Shown piece after piece: positions 10,601 to 23,040 of a stretch of DNA of 64,000 nucleotides. This DNA comes from Colletotrichum lupini. Lineage: Eukaryota > Ascomycota > Sordariomycetes > Glomerellales > Glomerellaceae. Numbering within the stretch: the stretch's first letter is position 1; the number at the start of each line of letters is the position of its first letter. The translations under genes were made by a program, and so were the position numbers. The stretch covers positions 6,634,001 through 6,698,000 of the forward strand of contig NC_064677.1 in NCBI RefSeq assembly GCF_023278565.1, written 5' to 3'. Under the pieces are notes generated by a model. The model saw only the letters and a list, made by a program, of their open reading frames with translations. It had not been told where the DNA came from and did no database searches.

Positions 10601-12834
10601 ACAATATCACCATGATTCAAGATGGTACCATTCTCCATAACCAAGTCTCTTTCGACTCTCTTCCGCGCTCCGCATGGGGTCATCTCGTTGAGGAAGAGAC
10701 CAAAGGCAAAGACCCCGCAGAGGACGATGAATCAACCGAGGATCCGGTCAAAGGCTCGAAGCCTACTAGAGCAGATCGACCCGTCGCCGTCGCTCCCAGA
10801 GGCACAGAGGCCGAGCTGACGAGGCAGACGGGTGACACCGAGTGCTACCGGATGTACCTCAACTCAATCGGATGGCCCATCTTGATTGTGTTTCTCATCC
10901 TGAATATCCTGTTTGTTGCTTTCACCAAGATGCCTCGTGAGTGTCCCTGCTTTTTTTTTCAAACTTTGTTCTATACGAAAGGAGCTGCATTGCTAACCCG
11001 GGTTGGTAGAAATTTGGTTGCGAATTTGGACTGAACACGGCACGAACGACCGGCCGGCTATGCATTTTGGTATCTATGTCATGTTTGGTCTCCTCTGCAT
11101 CCTTCTCAACGGCGCATCACTAGGGTGAGCCTCCCGACTACATCTCATACAACAATTTCATCTTACTGACTATTCAAGTTTCTGGATGCTCCTCGCCATC
11201 CCCCGATCCACGAACCACCTCCATCAAACTCTTCTCCAAGCAGCTCTTGCGTAAGACCATCCCCATCCCACCCCTGAACCCCTGACCGGCCTCATTCGCA
11301 TCATTTGTCTCGTCAATGACTAACCCACCTCAAGCGCACCACTCTACTTCTTCACAACAACAGACAGCGGCGTAACCCTCAACCGCTTCAGCCAAGACAT
11401 TGCCCTCATAGACCACCGCCTCCCCGTTTCCGCCTGGACCGCAATGTACAGCTTTCTCACCGTCCTCGCCGAGACCGCCATCATCGCCACGGGAAGCTCC
11501 TACATCGCCGCGCTCATCCCCCCGTCCTTCCTCGCGCTCTATCTCTTGCAAAAGTATTACCTCCGCACCTCCCGCCAGCTCCGCCACATCGACCTCGAAG
11601 CAAAATCCCCGCTCTTCACCCACTTCTCCGAGGTCCTGGTCGGGTTGCCCACCATCCGCGCCTTCGCCTGGTCCCCCGCCATGCTCCGCGAGAACCACGC
11701 GCTGCTCGACGCCTCGCAGCGGCCGTATTACCTCTTCTTCTGCGTCCAGCGGTGGCTCAACGTCGTTCTGGACCTGTTTATCGCGGGCATGGCCGTCGTT
11801 CTCGTGGCGTTTGCGCTGTACTTTACAAACGCCACGACGATGGGCGCCATCGGCCTCGCCATGGTGAATATCATCAACTTTAATCAGACGCTGAGCGACT
11901 TCATCGAGATGTGGACCATGTTGGAGACGAGCCTTGGTGCGATTGCGAGGTTGAAGTATTTTGTGCGGTATACCCCGCGCGAGGACCGTGATGTCGAGAC
12001 GGATGAGATGCCGCCGGCGTGGCCGGGGGGCGGAAAGATTGAGATTGAGAACGTGACGGCTGCTTATAGGCAAGTGTTGCATCGTGAGGCCTATACGGAA
12101 GCTTAAAGCGAGCTAACATCCGATCCAGCGACGAAACTGAACCAGTCATCAGGAATGTATCCCTGACAATACAACCGGGTCAGAGGGTTGGTATATGCGG
12201 TCGCTCCGGCTCCGGCAAATCCTCCCTCCTCCTCACACTCCTCCGCCTGCTGGATCTCAAGTCTGAAGAAGGAGGAGGAGACCTCAAAATCGCCTCCCAT
12301 TCCCTCCTAACCCTCCCCCGCTCCACCATCCGCACATCCCTCACCACACTCCCACAAGATCCCGTCCTCCTACCAGGCTCCGTCCGCGAGAACCTCGATC
12401 CCGGAGGCCACACCCCCGACGCGGATCTGATTTCCGCCCTGCGCAAGATGAAGGTCTGGGAACCCATCGAAGCGCGGGGTGGTCTCGACGCAGAAATGTC
12501 CGCGACGGGGCTGAGCGCGGGACAGAAGCAGCTATTCTGCCTCGCGAGGGCGTTGTTGAGGATGCAGACGCGGGGGGGAGGTATTGTGTTGCTTGACGAG
12601 GCGACGAGCAACGTTGATCATGCTACTGATGAGGAGGTTAGAAAGGTGCTGGGGGAGGAGTTTGAGGAGGCGGGCGTTACTGTTGTTGAGGTCGCGCATC
12701 GGTTGGAGGCTATTGTTGGGTATGATGTCGTCGTTGTGATGCATGAGGGCCGGGTGGTAGAGGTTGGTAAGCCAAAGGAGTTGTTGGGTCGGGCATCGCG
12801 GTTTAGGAATCTTTGGGATAGTCGGGGGGCTTGA
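7639..12834 (+). CDS. ABCC/MRP-type multidrug ABC transporter
   Basis: This is a full-length ATP-driven exporter of 1480 residues assembled from 12 exons: 7639-7827, 7888-8416, 8486-8721, 8788-9067, 9149-9382, 9456-10282, 10358-10520, 10580-10936, 11010-11124, 11179-11250, 11335-12069 and 12129-12834. The joined length is an exact multiple of three. The N-terminus (FGPQVRGYFDFTVLFEQSIL plus about five spans) is the ABCC TMD0-like region. NBD1 has Walker A GRVGCGKSS (about 666), signature LSGGQ (about 756), Walker B LLLLDDVF (about 775) and ATNH (about 815). NBD2 has Walker A GRSGSGKSS (about 1269), signature LSAGQ (about 1373), Walker B VLLDEATS (about 1398) and AHRLE (about 1435). Asp in place of the catalytic Glu in NBD1 is normal for ABCC proteins. 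An acidic linker joins NBD1 to TMD2. Introns starting at 8722 and 12070 have GC donors. The substrate is unknown; no biosynthetic genes are nearby. Confidence 0.93.
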
Positions 12835-15107
12835 GAGTGGTGGAAGTATTTATTTCATCAGGTATCTACTCTCATGGGCGAACCTTGGTATAGAAGCGTG
12901 GGAGTTCCAGAATGGTCTCAAACAATGTAAAGATGTCGAGATCTGCACTGACAGATCTAAGCCCCTTCTAGTGTTCTTCAAAGGCATGTGAGTTATTAAC
13001 CTTGTCAACTAGCACAAATCTTGAAATTGAAAAAAAAAGCAACAACCCTTCAAAGTTGGCACCTCCTCGAGAGCTAAGTACGGAATTGTTGCAAGGTGCT
13101 CAAGCAGGGGGGAAGATGTCCAATCTTGTGAGACTCGACATATGCGTTCCCTTCACCCCCTTTCAACTTACAGATTACGACGGTGAAATATGACACAAAC
13201 TCGAGTTGTTGACTGACAGTAAAATAATCTGCATATGAGGATACAAGGGACTCTATAACATGCACAGAAAGCGCCATACCCGACCCGGGCCCAGAAATCG
13301 TCAACAGCTGGCTCAACTCAGACGACCGCTGCTACCCTGGTAAGAAACAATAACACATCTCACCAGAAGGAAAGAAGATCGGCAGCACAGAACGCTCGTC
13401 CCTTCATAATCAACTGCTTTTCCAATGTGGTCAGAGCAATGGGAGCAATGGGAAAAGGTATTGGGCAGGTCCATCGGCTTTTCGTTTTCGTTACTTCTGT
13501 GGGAGGACTTGCATACTAACCTGCATCGCGGTATGAGCACAACCACGCTTAGGCGTAAAGCTCGGCCATGGATCTCCTCAACATGGAATCTCATATCAAT
13601 ACTTTGACAATTGACTTTCAGATGATTGGTTAGAGGGGGAGGCCATTCTCGTGATGACGATTTCTAATCAAGCCAATCTTCATGTCTCGGATGATAGGAA
13701 TCGTCGGCGGCCTAGCGTAGAGAGCGCCGAGGAGAATTTTCAACAGAAAACAACTTATTATCAAATACAAACCCACGTGTGCATGGTTGAGTTCAGCGTT
13801 TTCCGTCTGAATATGGATCAGGTAGAGTTCCTTTCTCCCAGTCTACCACAGGCAGAGGGCACCGAGGGCGCGGTACCTGATGCTAAACAGCAACACCACG
13901 AAAGGTAGAAAAAGTAAAAGAAAATAGCGCACCAACATTGCGTGCTAATTCCCTCTCGCTGTCCTATTTCCTTTCTACTGGCCCTCACCTGACGTTGTAC
14001 CTATGCCACGGAGACGGAGATGTCGCCGACAAAAGGGGACAATCAACAAGAGGCAGAGGGGGGGGCACCGGGGTACTCCAGTCTCCTGTTACAACGAATG
14101 ACCTCACGAGCAACATTCAAGGTCGGATCGGCTCCAGCGGGGAAAGAGACAAGAGCAATGGCAGGTGCCAAGGCATCAATGGGTCGTAAGAACGGGCGAA
14201 TAATGCGCCTCGTTGCCCAACATGTGTGCCCAAAGTAGTTCGCAGTTGCGATCGAGAGTTGCCTCATTTCAAAAGGGGGGCTTTTGAAACCAGAGAGTGT
14301 GTGTGCCTGGCCCCTGGCTAAGCGCCCAGCCTGTGCCGTCGAAGGTGCCCTTTAGGCCAAAAGTGTATTATGAACTCATAGCGAAAATTTGCTATACTTT
14401 TTTGATACAGTTGAAATTTGGTAAATGACGATATTTGTCCAGTAGGTGGGTGGATATCTGTCGCGCTCAGGACAGGAATTCATAGACTAAGTAAAGAGAC
14501 GTAACTCATAACCTCGAGAAATAACTCGAATATGCCAACAAGATCCATGTACCTGGATCATGTACAATGCCGCGAGGCTTAGCTTTGGTTTTCCGTACAC
14601 AGTAGAAGAGATGGGTATTTTGAGCTCGAGAAGATTGCGCAACGCCTCCCGATAGCAGCCAAACAGGCATTCGTGAAGCACCGAGATAGCCCCCGCTGTT
14701 TTAATAAGAGAGAAATCGAAGAAATCAAACGCCTTGAAATAAGACCACCGAGCCGTGAGGCTTTTCCATCTTGTTCAGCCGCGAGGCTCTCCGTCTTGGG
14801 ACCGCCATTGGCCGTTAGTTCGCACGACCGGATAATATAGAGCTGCTCTTCGTCATGGCTCGTAAATTCAATCCCGCGGTGCTGTATGTTCCCGCCGGGG
14901 TAAAACGTTATCGAGCCAATCTCTGAGCCTTATGAGATCCTGTGGCGGTCGTGTGACCGATATGTTCTACTCCACCACAATTTTGAGATGCGCTCCTGTT
15001 GCCATCCTTCAACATTTTGTTCATATACGCTTGATCTGGTATTTTTTTCAGCCAAGCATTGAAGCTCCCGAGGCGCAATTTCCTTCGTTGCGCGTACGCG
15101 GAATGAT
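12835..15107. other. Intergenic region between convergent genes, no gene seen
   Basis: These 2.3 kb lie between the 3' ends of the ABC transporter (+) and the CNL1-like gene (-). Frames such as 13651-13908 (+) and 14043-14267 (-) show no domain or splice logic. I see no repeat with a second copy in the window. Confidence 0.4.
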
Positions 15108-15668
15108 TTAGTGTCGGTGTCGACGAGAACTCTCGTGTCCGTGCCGGTGGCTATGCGAGTGACCATGCCTGTGAGAGTGGTGGCCTTCTCTGTGCCGGGA
15201 GGATGAGCCGCTCCGTTCCAGTTCACGCTCCATCTCTTCGACTCGTGATCTGTACCCTCGTACAATCTCTTTGATATGCCTTATTCGATCAAAGTCGAGT
15301 TCCAACTCGTCAAGTTGCCGGAGAAGCTCGTGATACCGCTGGATCTCGGCGTCAGCACCCTCGATCAGGTTGCCAGCTCGGTCAAATTGGGCCATGGTAA
15401 ACATTTGGCTTTGTTCGCTAAGGTAAATGATCTGTTGTTCGATCTGGTTCATGACCCGGTCAAAGTACCGTCCGAGAGCTGCCAATGAGGTGCTGTCCAG
15501 CAGCAGCAGTCCTTGGCTTGACGCGCGACTTGCTGCTCGCGACGAATTCGAGCCGCCTCCGCCTGTCCCCTGGCCCAATGCCGCTTGTCCTTGACGCAGT
15601 AGCTGTATCTCTTCATAGCTCAACCCTAATTGCGTGTCCGGCACTGCATTGGCTTGGGTGGTCGACAT
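15108..15668 (-). CDS. CNL1: Small coiled-coil protein, probably CNL1-like BLOC-1 subunit
   Basis: This is a single-exon gene of 186 residues with its ATG at 15668. The start of the protein (GLSYEEIQLLRQGQAAL) is followed by a Gly/Ser-rich linker with SSRAASRASSQG. A predicted helical region at about residues 55-155 contains heptad-like stretches (YFDRVMNQIEQQIIYLSEQ; DRIRHIKEIVRGYRSRVEEM). The tail is extremely His/Arg/Ser-rich, with repeated HRHGHSHS. This order resembles fungal homologues of Cnl1, a subunit of the endosomal BLOC-1 complex that acts in endosome maturation and Rab5 GAP recruitment. The identification is from remembered family layout, not a search. Yeast Cnl1 is shorter, and the His-rich tail may be lineage-specific. 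It could instead be another Snapin/BLOC-type coiled-coil protein. Confidence 0.6.
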   Translation of the reverse strand: MSTTQANAVPDTQLGLSYEEIQLLRQGQAALGQGTGGGGSNSSRAASRASSQGLLLLDSTSLAALGRYFDRVMNQIEQQIIYLSEQSQMFTMAQFDRAGNLIEGADAEIQRYHELLRQLDELELDFDRIRHIKEIVRGYRSRVEEMERELERSGSSSRHREGHHSHRHGHSHSHRHGHESSRRHRH

Positions 15669-18600
15669 GGCTCGGTGCAGCGCACCGTGCGCAGCTGGGT
15701 GAGAGCAAGACTTGCGGTTGTGATTGAGATCGTTGCGCGTTGGGATTGTCTATGTTCGATGATGGATGATAGCCGTGCGGCACTACAGCGGCGGCGACGA
15801 GATTCGGGGTATTGTCCCCGTCGGAGGTGGGGTTCGAGGGAGAGGAGGGGTTTGACGACAGTCGGGGGCGAAGGCGAGAGGTGCAGCTGCGGATGCGAGC
15901 GCGACGAATAGCATGGGCTGTGGCTCGGAGCCGGCAAGTAATGTAGCCTTTGTTTGGGCGATGGTAACGCGCGCAAAGTCATGATATCGTAGAGCCAACG
16001 GAGATCATTGCTGGTAGATCGGGCTGCGAGCGCGGTGCGCGGGCGAATTGAGTTCAGACTGGCCCAAAGACTATTATGATAACTGTGGCTTCGATGATGT
16101 CGAATGGGTAGACTGTATCGTCGTAATGTTCGAAAGCATGGGATCGAATCGGATCGAAGGAGTGTCGTCGAAGTGTTCGAATGGGCGGGGGGGAAGGCTG
16201 AGGGAGAGGCGTACAGAAGGAAAGGGGAGGTGAAGGAGAAAGAGAGAGAAGCAGTGTTCGAAGTTGGGGATTTTTTTTGGTGATACACAACCGGTGAGTC
16301 CGCGCCCTCCACCGCCGTGATGCCTTGCGAGTCGCTGCTACCCGCACAGGTCTTGGTTCAGGTCACCAAGGCTCAGACCTAGACCAGGTCTCGGCCGCTT
16401 TGACTTGTTGGGGAGAAAACAGCGCAAAGGCGCCGTCGCAAAGGACAGGCGAACGGGATGGTCCCTGGTGACGGAACACAGCTCCTGGTACAGACAGATT
16501 TGATGTATCCAGACGGTGGGAGGTTGTTTCTTTTTCCCTGCGCAATGGGGGAAAGCTCGGTATCAGCTGACGGTCGATCCCTGAGGCGCTATAGCAGCTA
16601 GCAGCAGCGACAATGTAGGAATACTGCCCTGGAGGTAGCGAAAAGCAATCTTGGCGGGAGGTGGCTGCAAGGCTAAGAATACTCGGTAGGCAATCAATGG
16701 ATGATCCTGGCAAAGCAGTGACGGGAATTGAGCCGGCAAGGAGTCTGTAAGTATAACCGAAGATTGTTGGTTGCCAGCCTTATTGTCAGTCTCTCGTTCC
16801 GTTCCAAAGTCCCAGCCGCGAATCGTGAGGTAAGGTAAGGTAGCGCACGCGGCAGACAGGAGCGGAGAGTAAGTGGTGTGTGGATGGACAGGAACCGTGT
16901 GGCATCCCTCGGTCGATATCGTTGATTCAAGACAAGCGCCGTGATTCCGCCGTGGTGGTATTGCAAGATTATTGGCCTTCCTATTTGGACGGAGGCCTGC
17001 TGGGCTCGTGATGATGGATTCCGAGAGGGTGTGATGGGGGTTGAAATCGCTATCTACTACCTCGGAGAAGGCCAAGACACCCGCGGCTCGATGAACGTTA
17101 TTGCTAGGGATGGTTCGAAAGATGGTCGGTAATTGAGGGGTCGAGAGACAGGTGATGGTGTTGGCGATGCGACGAGCGGACGAAGGGAGGGGAAACGATG
17201 GCGGGTGGCACCAGACTCATGAGCGAGCGAGCGGGAGCAAGACAAAGGCTACCAACTATCGAGGCGAGGTAGACGAGTATGCTGGAGGGTGGCGGATGGG
17301 CTTGCTATTTGAGGGTCTCATCAAATGTAGCAAGTTGTTGAAGTTGTTGTTGTTGGATGGTCCCTTACACCGGTAGATGCAGGTGCACGGGGTGGCGAGG
17401 TACCTCGACCTCGCGCAAAGTACCGTGAAGAAGGAAGTACCTGTCTCCTGTGGCTCGGTGTGACGATGATGCGCCGGACATCCAGGTAGGTTGTTTCCCA
17501 AAGTTTTGACCTTCACAAACGGCAGGTACCTCACGGCGCATTCTTCCTTCCGCGTCTGTTCACCACCTCAAGTTCCACCGCTGCCGCGTGATTGACGTCC
17601 TCCCTCGCTCGTACAACCTCTACCATTTTCTTGATTCCATGACACTTCCTTGTTTCTAGATCCCTCCTCATCGCCATAATTGCTTCGCTCCGGGTGCCGT
17701 TTTCTGCTGTCCCCGAAATTGAGTTGCCCATCTCACCGCGTTTTCCTTCGCTTTGCCCACGAAACAAACCCCCCGGCCGGCGCAACTAGGCTCTGTCAAC
17801 AAAGAAACATGGGCCTCATCGGAGCATCCGAATGACTGCAACTCGGCGGTCTGTCGTTTCGAAACCTTGGAACATCGGCCAAGCTACCTATCCATCGGCA
17901 GCTCTTGCTTTCCCGTGGGGATACCTGAGCGGTCAGTGCCTACCCTGGAGTCCGTCACACTGGGTTCGCTGCCGCAGGGATGATAGCTTCGAGCGATCCC
18001 CCGCCGGCATCCCGGGGAATGCGGCTTGGTACGAAGTACGGAAGTACGCTCAGACGATATCCTGACTGACCCTCGCCCTGACTACCTATGTACGGATACA
18101 AGTTTGGCATTGGGGCCGGACGGACAGGTGACATTCCATTCCATCCGCATCCTACCTTGTTCAACCAACCTTCAAAGTTCGATAGGAGAGCCCATGGCTT
18201 TTTTCCGTGCTTCCAACTCCTCGGCAGACCAAATAAAACTCATGCTACCTCTACCATGTTACTAGTACCACTATCGTTCGTGCTGGTGTCGGCGTGGTCT
18301 TTCTTTTTGCCAAAGACACATGTCATGCTCGACCGGGTCAATTGCTACAAGGAAATACGTCACATCCCCATCGGCACAGCCTGAACGAACCGATGCACCA
18401 ATACGATCGTGTGCCGAAGACGAGGAACAACTGCTGCAGCTGCCGCGCTGTGGGATGCTGCAGAGATGTATGCACATGGTCGCGCCACGAGATTCAACGC
18501 AGCAGCGATATGCACATCACATCACGCCTTGCATGACACTTGCCTCGGGTATGGAACCCCCTTTCCTAGCACTTGACAGATCTAAGCCCAAATCTCAGTT

Positions 18601-19583
18601 CCCATCAACCAGGCTTATTCGAGTATCTCCTCAACACTGAATGCATTGCTCTCAGGTGTCTGACAATAGTGTTGATGCAGGATATTGGTTTTCAAACACC
18701 GCTTCAAAGCTATCTTTTGACGTTGTTGAGACTGTAGAACCAAGCCAGAGCCGGAGTCAACTTAGTCTTGGCCATCGACGTGACGCAAATTGGGCATTTT
18801 CCAATACACAAGTCAACGTTCAACGGTCTGGCGGAATACGCCACTCGGCCTAGAACAAATACCCACGGAATGTGTCACATCCTAGTCCCGGTATTCCGAT
18901 ACCCACAACTGTCCCGACCTGACGGGCCGGAAAAGACTGTATCTTTCTCCGGATGCCGGGCCACAGCGGGCACCCCACACCGATGAATCCACATTTCATC
19001 ACACCTCACTTTCACCAATCGGGCCCACGGAGCTCTTCCCTCCGTGGAATACACCTCGAGATACTCAACGTATTTTCCCGTCGCTATCGCATATTCGGAC
19101 TAACGGGCAGAATATCGAAGGCTTCTTGCCTCTAGACAAATTCGAATCCGAGAAGATGTCACGGGTCAAAGAGTCAGCAGTCTCGCGCCTGTACACGCTG
19201 GGCTTTGTTCAGGCTCAGGAGAGCAGTGTCTTACGAGATACGCGAGGCGCAGGCAGGGAGTTGAGGACTTCATTATACAATTGTCGGCATCTGGAATATC
19301 GGAGCGGTACACGACCCGAATAGCCTGCACGTTTTCTCCAAGCCAAAAGTGACTCTGGCTAGGGGAGCATTGTGTTTTCCGCTCGTTTCGGTCCATCTCA
19401 TGCCGCTCCGGATTCTTAGTTCGTATTGTCATGAGGGGTCGGCATGGCTATCCTCAATCACGTCCGCAGGTCACAAATTGACATAAGAAGCTAGTATCTC
19501 TGTGCCCATGATGTTGCCAGACTTCTTGTTAGATCGTCTACACCGGACGTCTTTGTCAGGCGAGTGGCTGCTGATACACCATA
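15669..19583. promoter_or_regulatory. Long divergent intergenic region, no gene seen
   Basis: This 3.9-kb stretch lies between two divergent genes, the CNL1-like gene (-) and the esterase (+). Large frames here, such as 15626-16312 and 16563-17075 on the minus strand, are Ser/Pro/Arg/Leu-rich translations of pyrimidine-rich DNA with no protein-like composition. GTACGGATACA at 18090-18100 is one of several copies of a motif noted elsewhere in the window. I see no RNA gene. Confidence 0.4.
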
Positions 19584-21213
19584 ATGATGATGATGCACTC
19601 ACTCTCAACGGTACTGGCTTGTGTCTCTGCTGTCACCGCAACTATCTTAGAAAATGGCCGCCCAAGACTAACGAGCTTCACCGATACGAAGGTGGATCCG
19701 ACTCTTGGCGACTTCAAGACGTACGATGCCGATGCCGATGAGATATCATACAAAGGTCGATGGGATTCTAAGCAGATATCGTGGTGGGCGTAAGTGTACC
19801 CTGGCCCCGTGGAAAAGGTTCATAAACTCAGGCTGTGTAGAGCCCCGGGCATCAAATTCGGCTTCACCGGCCAGACAGTTGCAGTCACGTTCGGTAATCA
19901 GACTATCAGCAGCACTCTTGTCGCCTACAGAATCGCGGGCCTAGACTGGATGCACACAAATGTCACGGCGGGCGGCACTCACCAGTTCGGGAGCCCCAAA
20001 ACTCCAGGCATCGACCTAGCTGGTCCTGTCAGTCCAGTCACTTTTGAGATGAGAGTGACAAACTGGGCTTATGGAGTCCAAATCGACAAGGTCCATGTGG
20101 ATTCTGGAGAACAGCTTGTCAAGATTCCCGACTATCCTCGTCGGGTCGAATTCATCGGTGATAGCCTGTCAGCAGGCATGTATAATACGTACGAGGCGCT
20201 CGCGGGATTTGCCTACGGTGTCGGCGCGGGTCTGGGAGACACTGAGTATTCCATCACGGCCTACCCGGGCATTTGCGTTGCTGACCAGGACTGTTGGGGC
20301 AATCCTCGAGGGCAATCTCACCAATGGTTCTACACATCGGACACGGGTGGACGGGCGGCCAACATATGGGGAGGTATGTGGATTCAGTCTCAAGCAGAGA
20401 ATCAGGCGAAAGCAGCCTCTTCAAACCAATCACAGATCACTGCAGGATATTCTGGAAAATATTTTGTTAACTTCGGCCTGTGCAGATGAGCCAGAACCTT
20501 GGGACTTCTCCAAAAGCCCTCCTGCCGACCTAGCTGTCATCAACCTTGGCACAAACGATGCGAATGCTGCAAACAACGTCACCAAAGCCACCTACGTTGA
20601 GCATTACAAGAGACTCATTCAGGGTATCCACGGAAAGTGGCCCGAAGCTCAGGTCATAGTCATGGTACGTCCAACCTTCAAGTCAGTATCTAATTCCCAC
20701 TAAATGCAACCATAGCAAATGTGGCAAGGCTTTTTCCAAGATGGCAATACGTACGGTCAAAATATCGATCTTCGGGACGAAGTATACAGCGTTTACGAGT
20801 ACTTCAACTCGGAAGAGTATCTAACCAACCCCACAACTTGGGATGCTGTCACAAACACCACCGAGCAGACGGGTAAGCCGGTGTCACCTTTCGTGCATTT
20901 CTTCAACACCACAGGCATCCTCCAGCACAACGACATCGCGCCACAGTGGCATCCGACGGATGTCGGCCAGATCAAGGTCGCGAGCCACCTGATACAGTAC
21001 ATCACGCTGAAGCTCGGCTGGCCCCTGTATGCTACCGGACCCGAGTGAGTCTTCCATGCTTCGATCTCTCCTCTACGGATTGCACCTTCTCACGATATGC
21101 TTGCATTGCCTTCGGATCATGACGAGGAGGCAAAGTGAAATCCTGTATGCTGACCCCCCTTCGACAGGGTATACCATGAGACCCTGTACTGGAACGATCA
21201 GTCTAGCTATTAA
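19584..21213 (+). CDS. Secreted SGNH-fold carbohydrate esterase (CE2-like)
   Basis: The gene has five exons, 19584-19789, 19841-20373, 20486-20664, 20716-21044 and 21168-21213, giving 430 residues in an exact frame. The N-terminus (Met-rich start, then HSLSTVLACVSAVTA) is a signal peptide; ATG 19593 is an equally possible start. An N-terminal beta-rich domain (about 25-160) precedes the SGNH hydrolase domain, the two-domain order of CE2 acetyl esterases. The nucleophile block is FIGDSLSAG (Ser at about 176), the Asn block is LGTNDAN (about 268), and the catalytic His is in WHPTDVGQ (His about 384). These fit a Ser-His acyl esterase. Several NXT/NXS sequons suit a secreted glycoprotein. The likely substrate is acetylated plant polysaccharide, by family inference. 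The 112-bp second intron is longer than its neighbours. Confidence 0.88.
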
Positions 21214-23020
21214 GACGCCCCTGTGAACTGGAGGTTATACAAACGGGGACTCCAAAGATACAAAGCCATGGCACAGGCAGCCTCGGGCCATACGGCACGC
21301 CTGTCAAGAAACGCCATCTGTTGTTATAGTCTATAGTACACCTTGATATACCAGCAACTTTCCGAGTTGAAACGCCGCCACCGCAGCCAGACGAGTCGAA
21401 ACGCGATGACCCGCACGTCAAAGTGATGACAGTAATTGACATCAAAAGAAGACTGAAAGCCAAGCTTTGAGCCTCAACAGATCTTTCATGCCAACAGGGG
21501 CCCTTGCCCCCGGCGACATCTTACTATATCGTCACAGAGGATGCTATTCTTGCGTCCGGACGAGCCAGCCTCCGGCCTCTGTCCCCCGCATCGGAAGAGC
21601 CCACTCGGGGGGTTGACAGGTGTCTGGCGCGGATACTGTTTGAGATGCCTCATGGGCCAGGGGCCAGCCTCACAAGGCTACCCTGAAGGTTAGGAGCATA
21701 TCATGCATCTTGGCCACCACAAACCGCATGGGAAGGCGAAAAAGATGCATCGTCTGACGCCTCAAGCGTGCTTGGCTCATCCCACTTCCCTTGAAGGATC
21801 GAGGCGATGCGCATGAGGCCCGGCTGTCAGATCGTGGATAAGCTGAACAACTTGAGACCGTGGAGGACTAAGCGATGCCCAGCAACTCGCCTTTGAAGAT
21901 GGGATGCCACGCGTTCAACCTGCTTGACAAGCGGTGGCGGTAAGCTTGTGTCAAGTCTGACTTAGGATACAGACGAAACTTGACGGGCTGATGGCAGGTA
22001 GTTGACAAGCGAACGATGGGTCACAGGAAAGCAATGCATAATACGGCAGCAACTTCGAAGCCACATTTGACGACTCGCTTGCAATTTGACTATGACCCAG
22101 CTGCTCATCGCTCGCACTTTGCGAGAAGCCAGCCGCCCCTCCCAAGGACACACGATCCTGTGAAGTGGGTAGACTTTGTTTCTCACCGCCTAAACTCCCT
22201 TGACGGCTGTCCCGGCTCGCAGCATGTATGATTTGCCGGACGCATGTCGATGTGAAAGGTCCTATGGTCATCCGGTTTAGGGTTCGGGGGATTTACGCAC
22301 TCTATCGACGATCTTTCAACCAGGAGATTCTCGAAACACGTTGCCAAACTGCAAATCCCCGGTACTCAGGGTCTTCTTGCTCTCCCGCTTTCCCAATACC
22401 CTGGCTGGTTATCTCTCCCTTTACCTCACGGAAGCTTCGTTTCCGTGAAGCTCCCTGCATCATGATTGATGAACCCAAGCGCCTGTGCGGAGCTGTCGTC
22501 CCTTGTGAGGAGTCGTCCTGGAGCCTCGATGGACACCCTCCACTTCCCTAACCACCCCCTGGTGGAGGATATTCTCATTTTTGGTACCGCAGTATCCGTA
22601 CCACACTGGGAGAACGGAACGCTCACAAAAGACGGTCTGGCAAGACCCATGCCCATTCGGAGTCAGCCATGAGCGTAATGGGATACCCCAGCTTTGCGCC
22701 AAAAGCCCGGGGACTCTCCAAGTTGGGACGAAAGAAGAGAGTCGGAGACAGACAAGGGGAGGGGAAAAGGGCCAAGCCAGACCATGAGACCAGACGGCGG
22801 CCATGCGTGCGTCACACTCGAGTCGTGAGACTTCTCAAAAGGGACGAGCCTGGCGCACCGACGCCCGGCCGTGAATGCGAGAATAGGAAAGTCATGACCG
22901 ATTGGAGGCCCAACGACGAAGCGGTACGGATACGTTACGGCATCTTCCGCCGACCTTGCGGTTCATGTCGTCTCTTCGTCGGCCGTGGTCTGCCCGACTT
23001 GCTGTCGTTCGTCCCGGCAA

Positions 23021-23040
23021 GGGGGGGGGGGGGGGGGGGG
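23021..23040. repeat. Homopolymer of 20 G
   Basis: Twenty G residues in a row, followed by C and GG. Such a tract is slippage-prone and its assembled length may be unreliable. Confidence 0.95.

Noticed and set aside
15626..17075. Large minus-strand frames upstream of the CNL1-like gene
   Set aside because: They are Ser/Pro/Arg/Leu-rich translations of pyrimidine-rich DNA, most simply the leader and promoter of the downstream gene.
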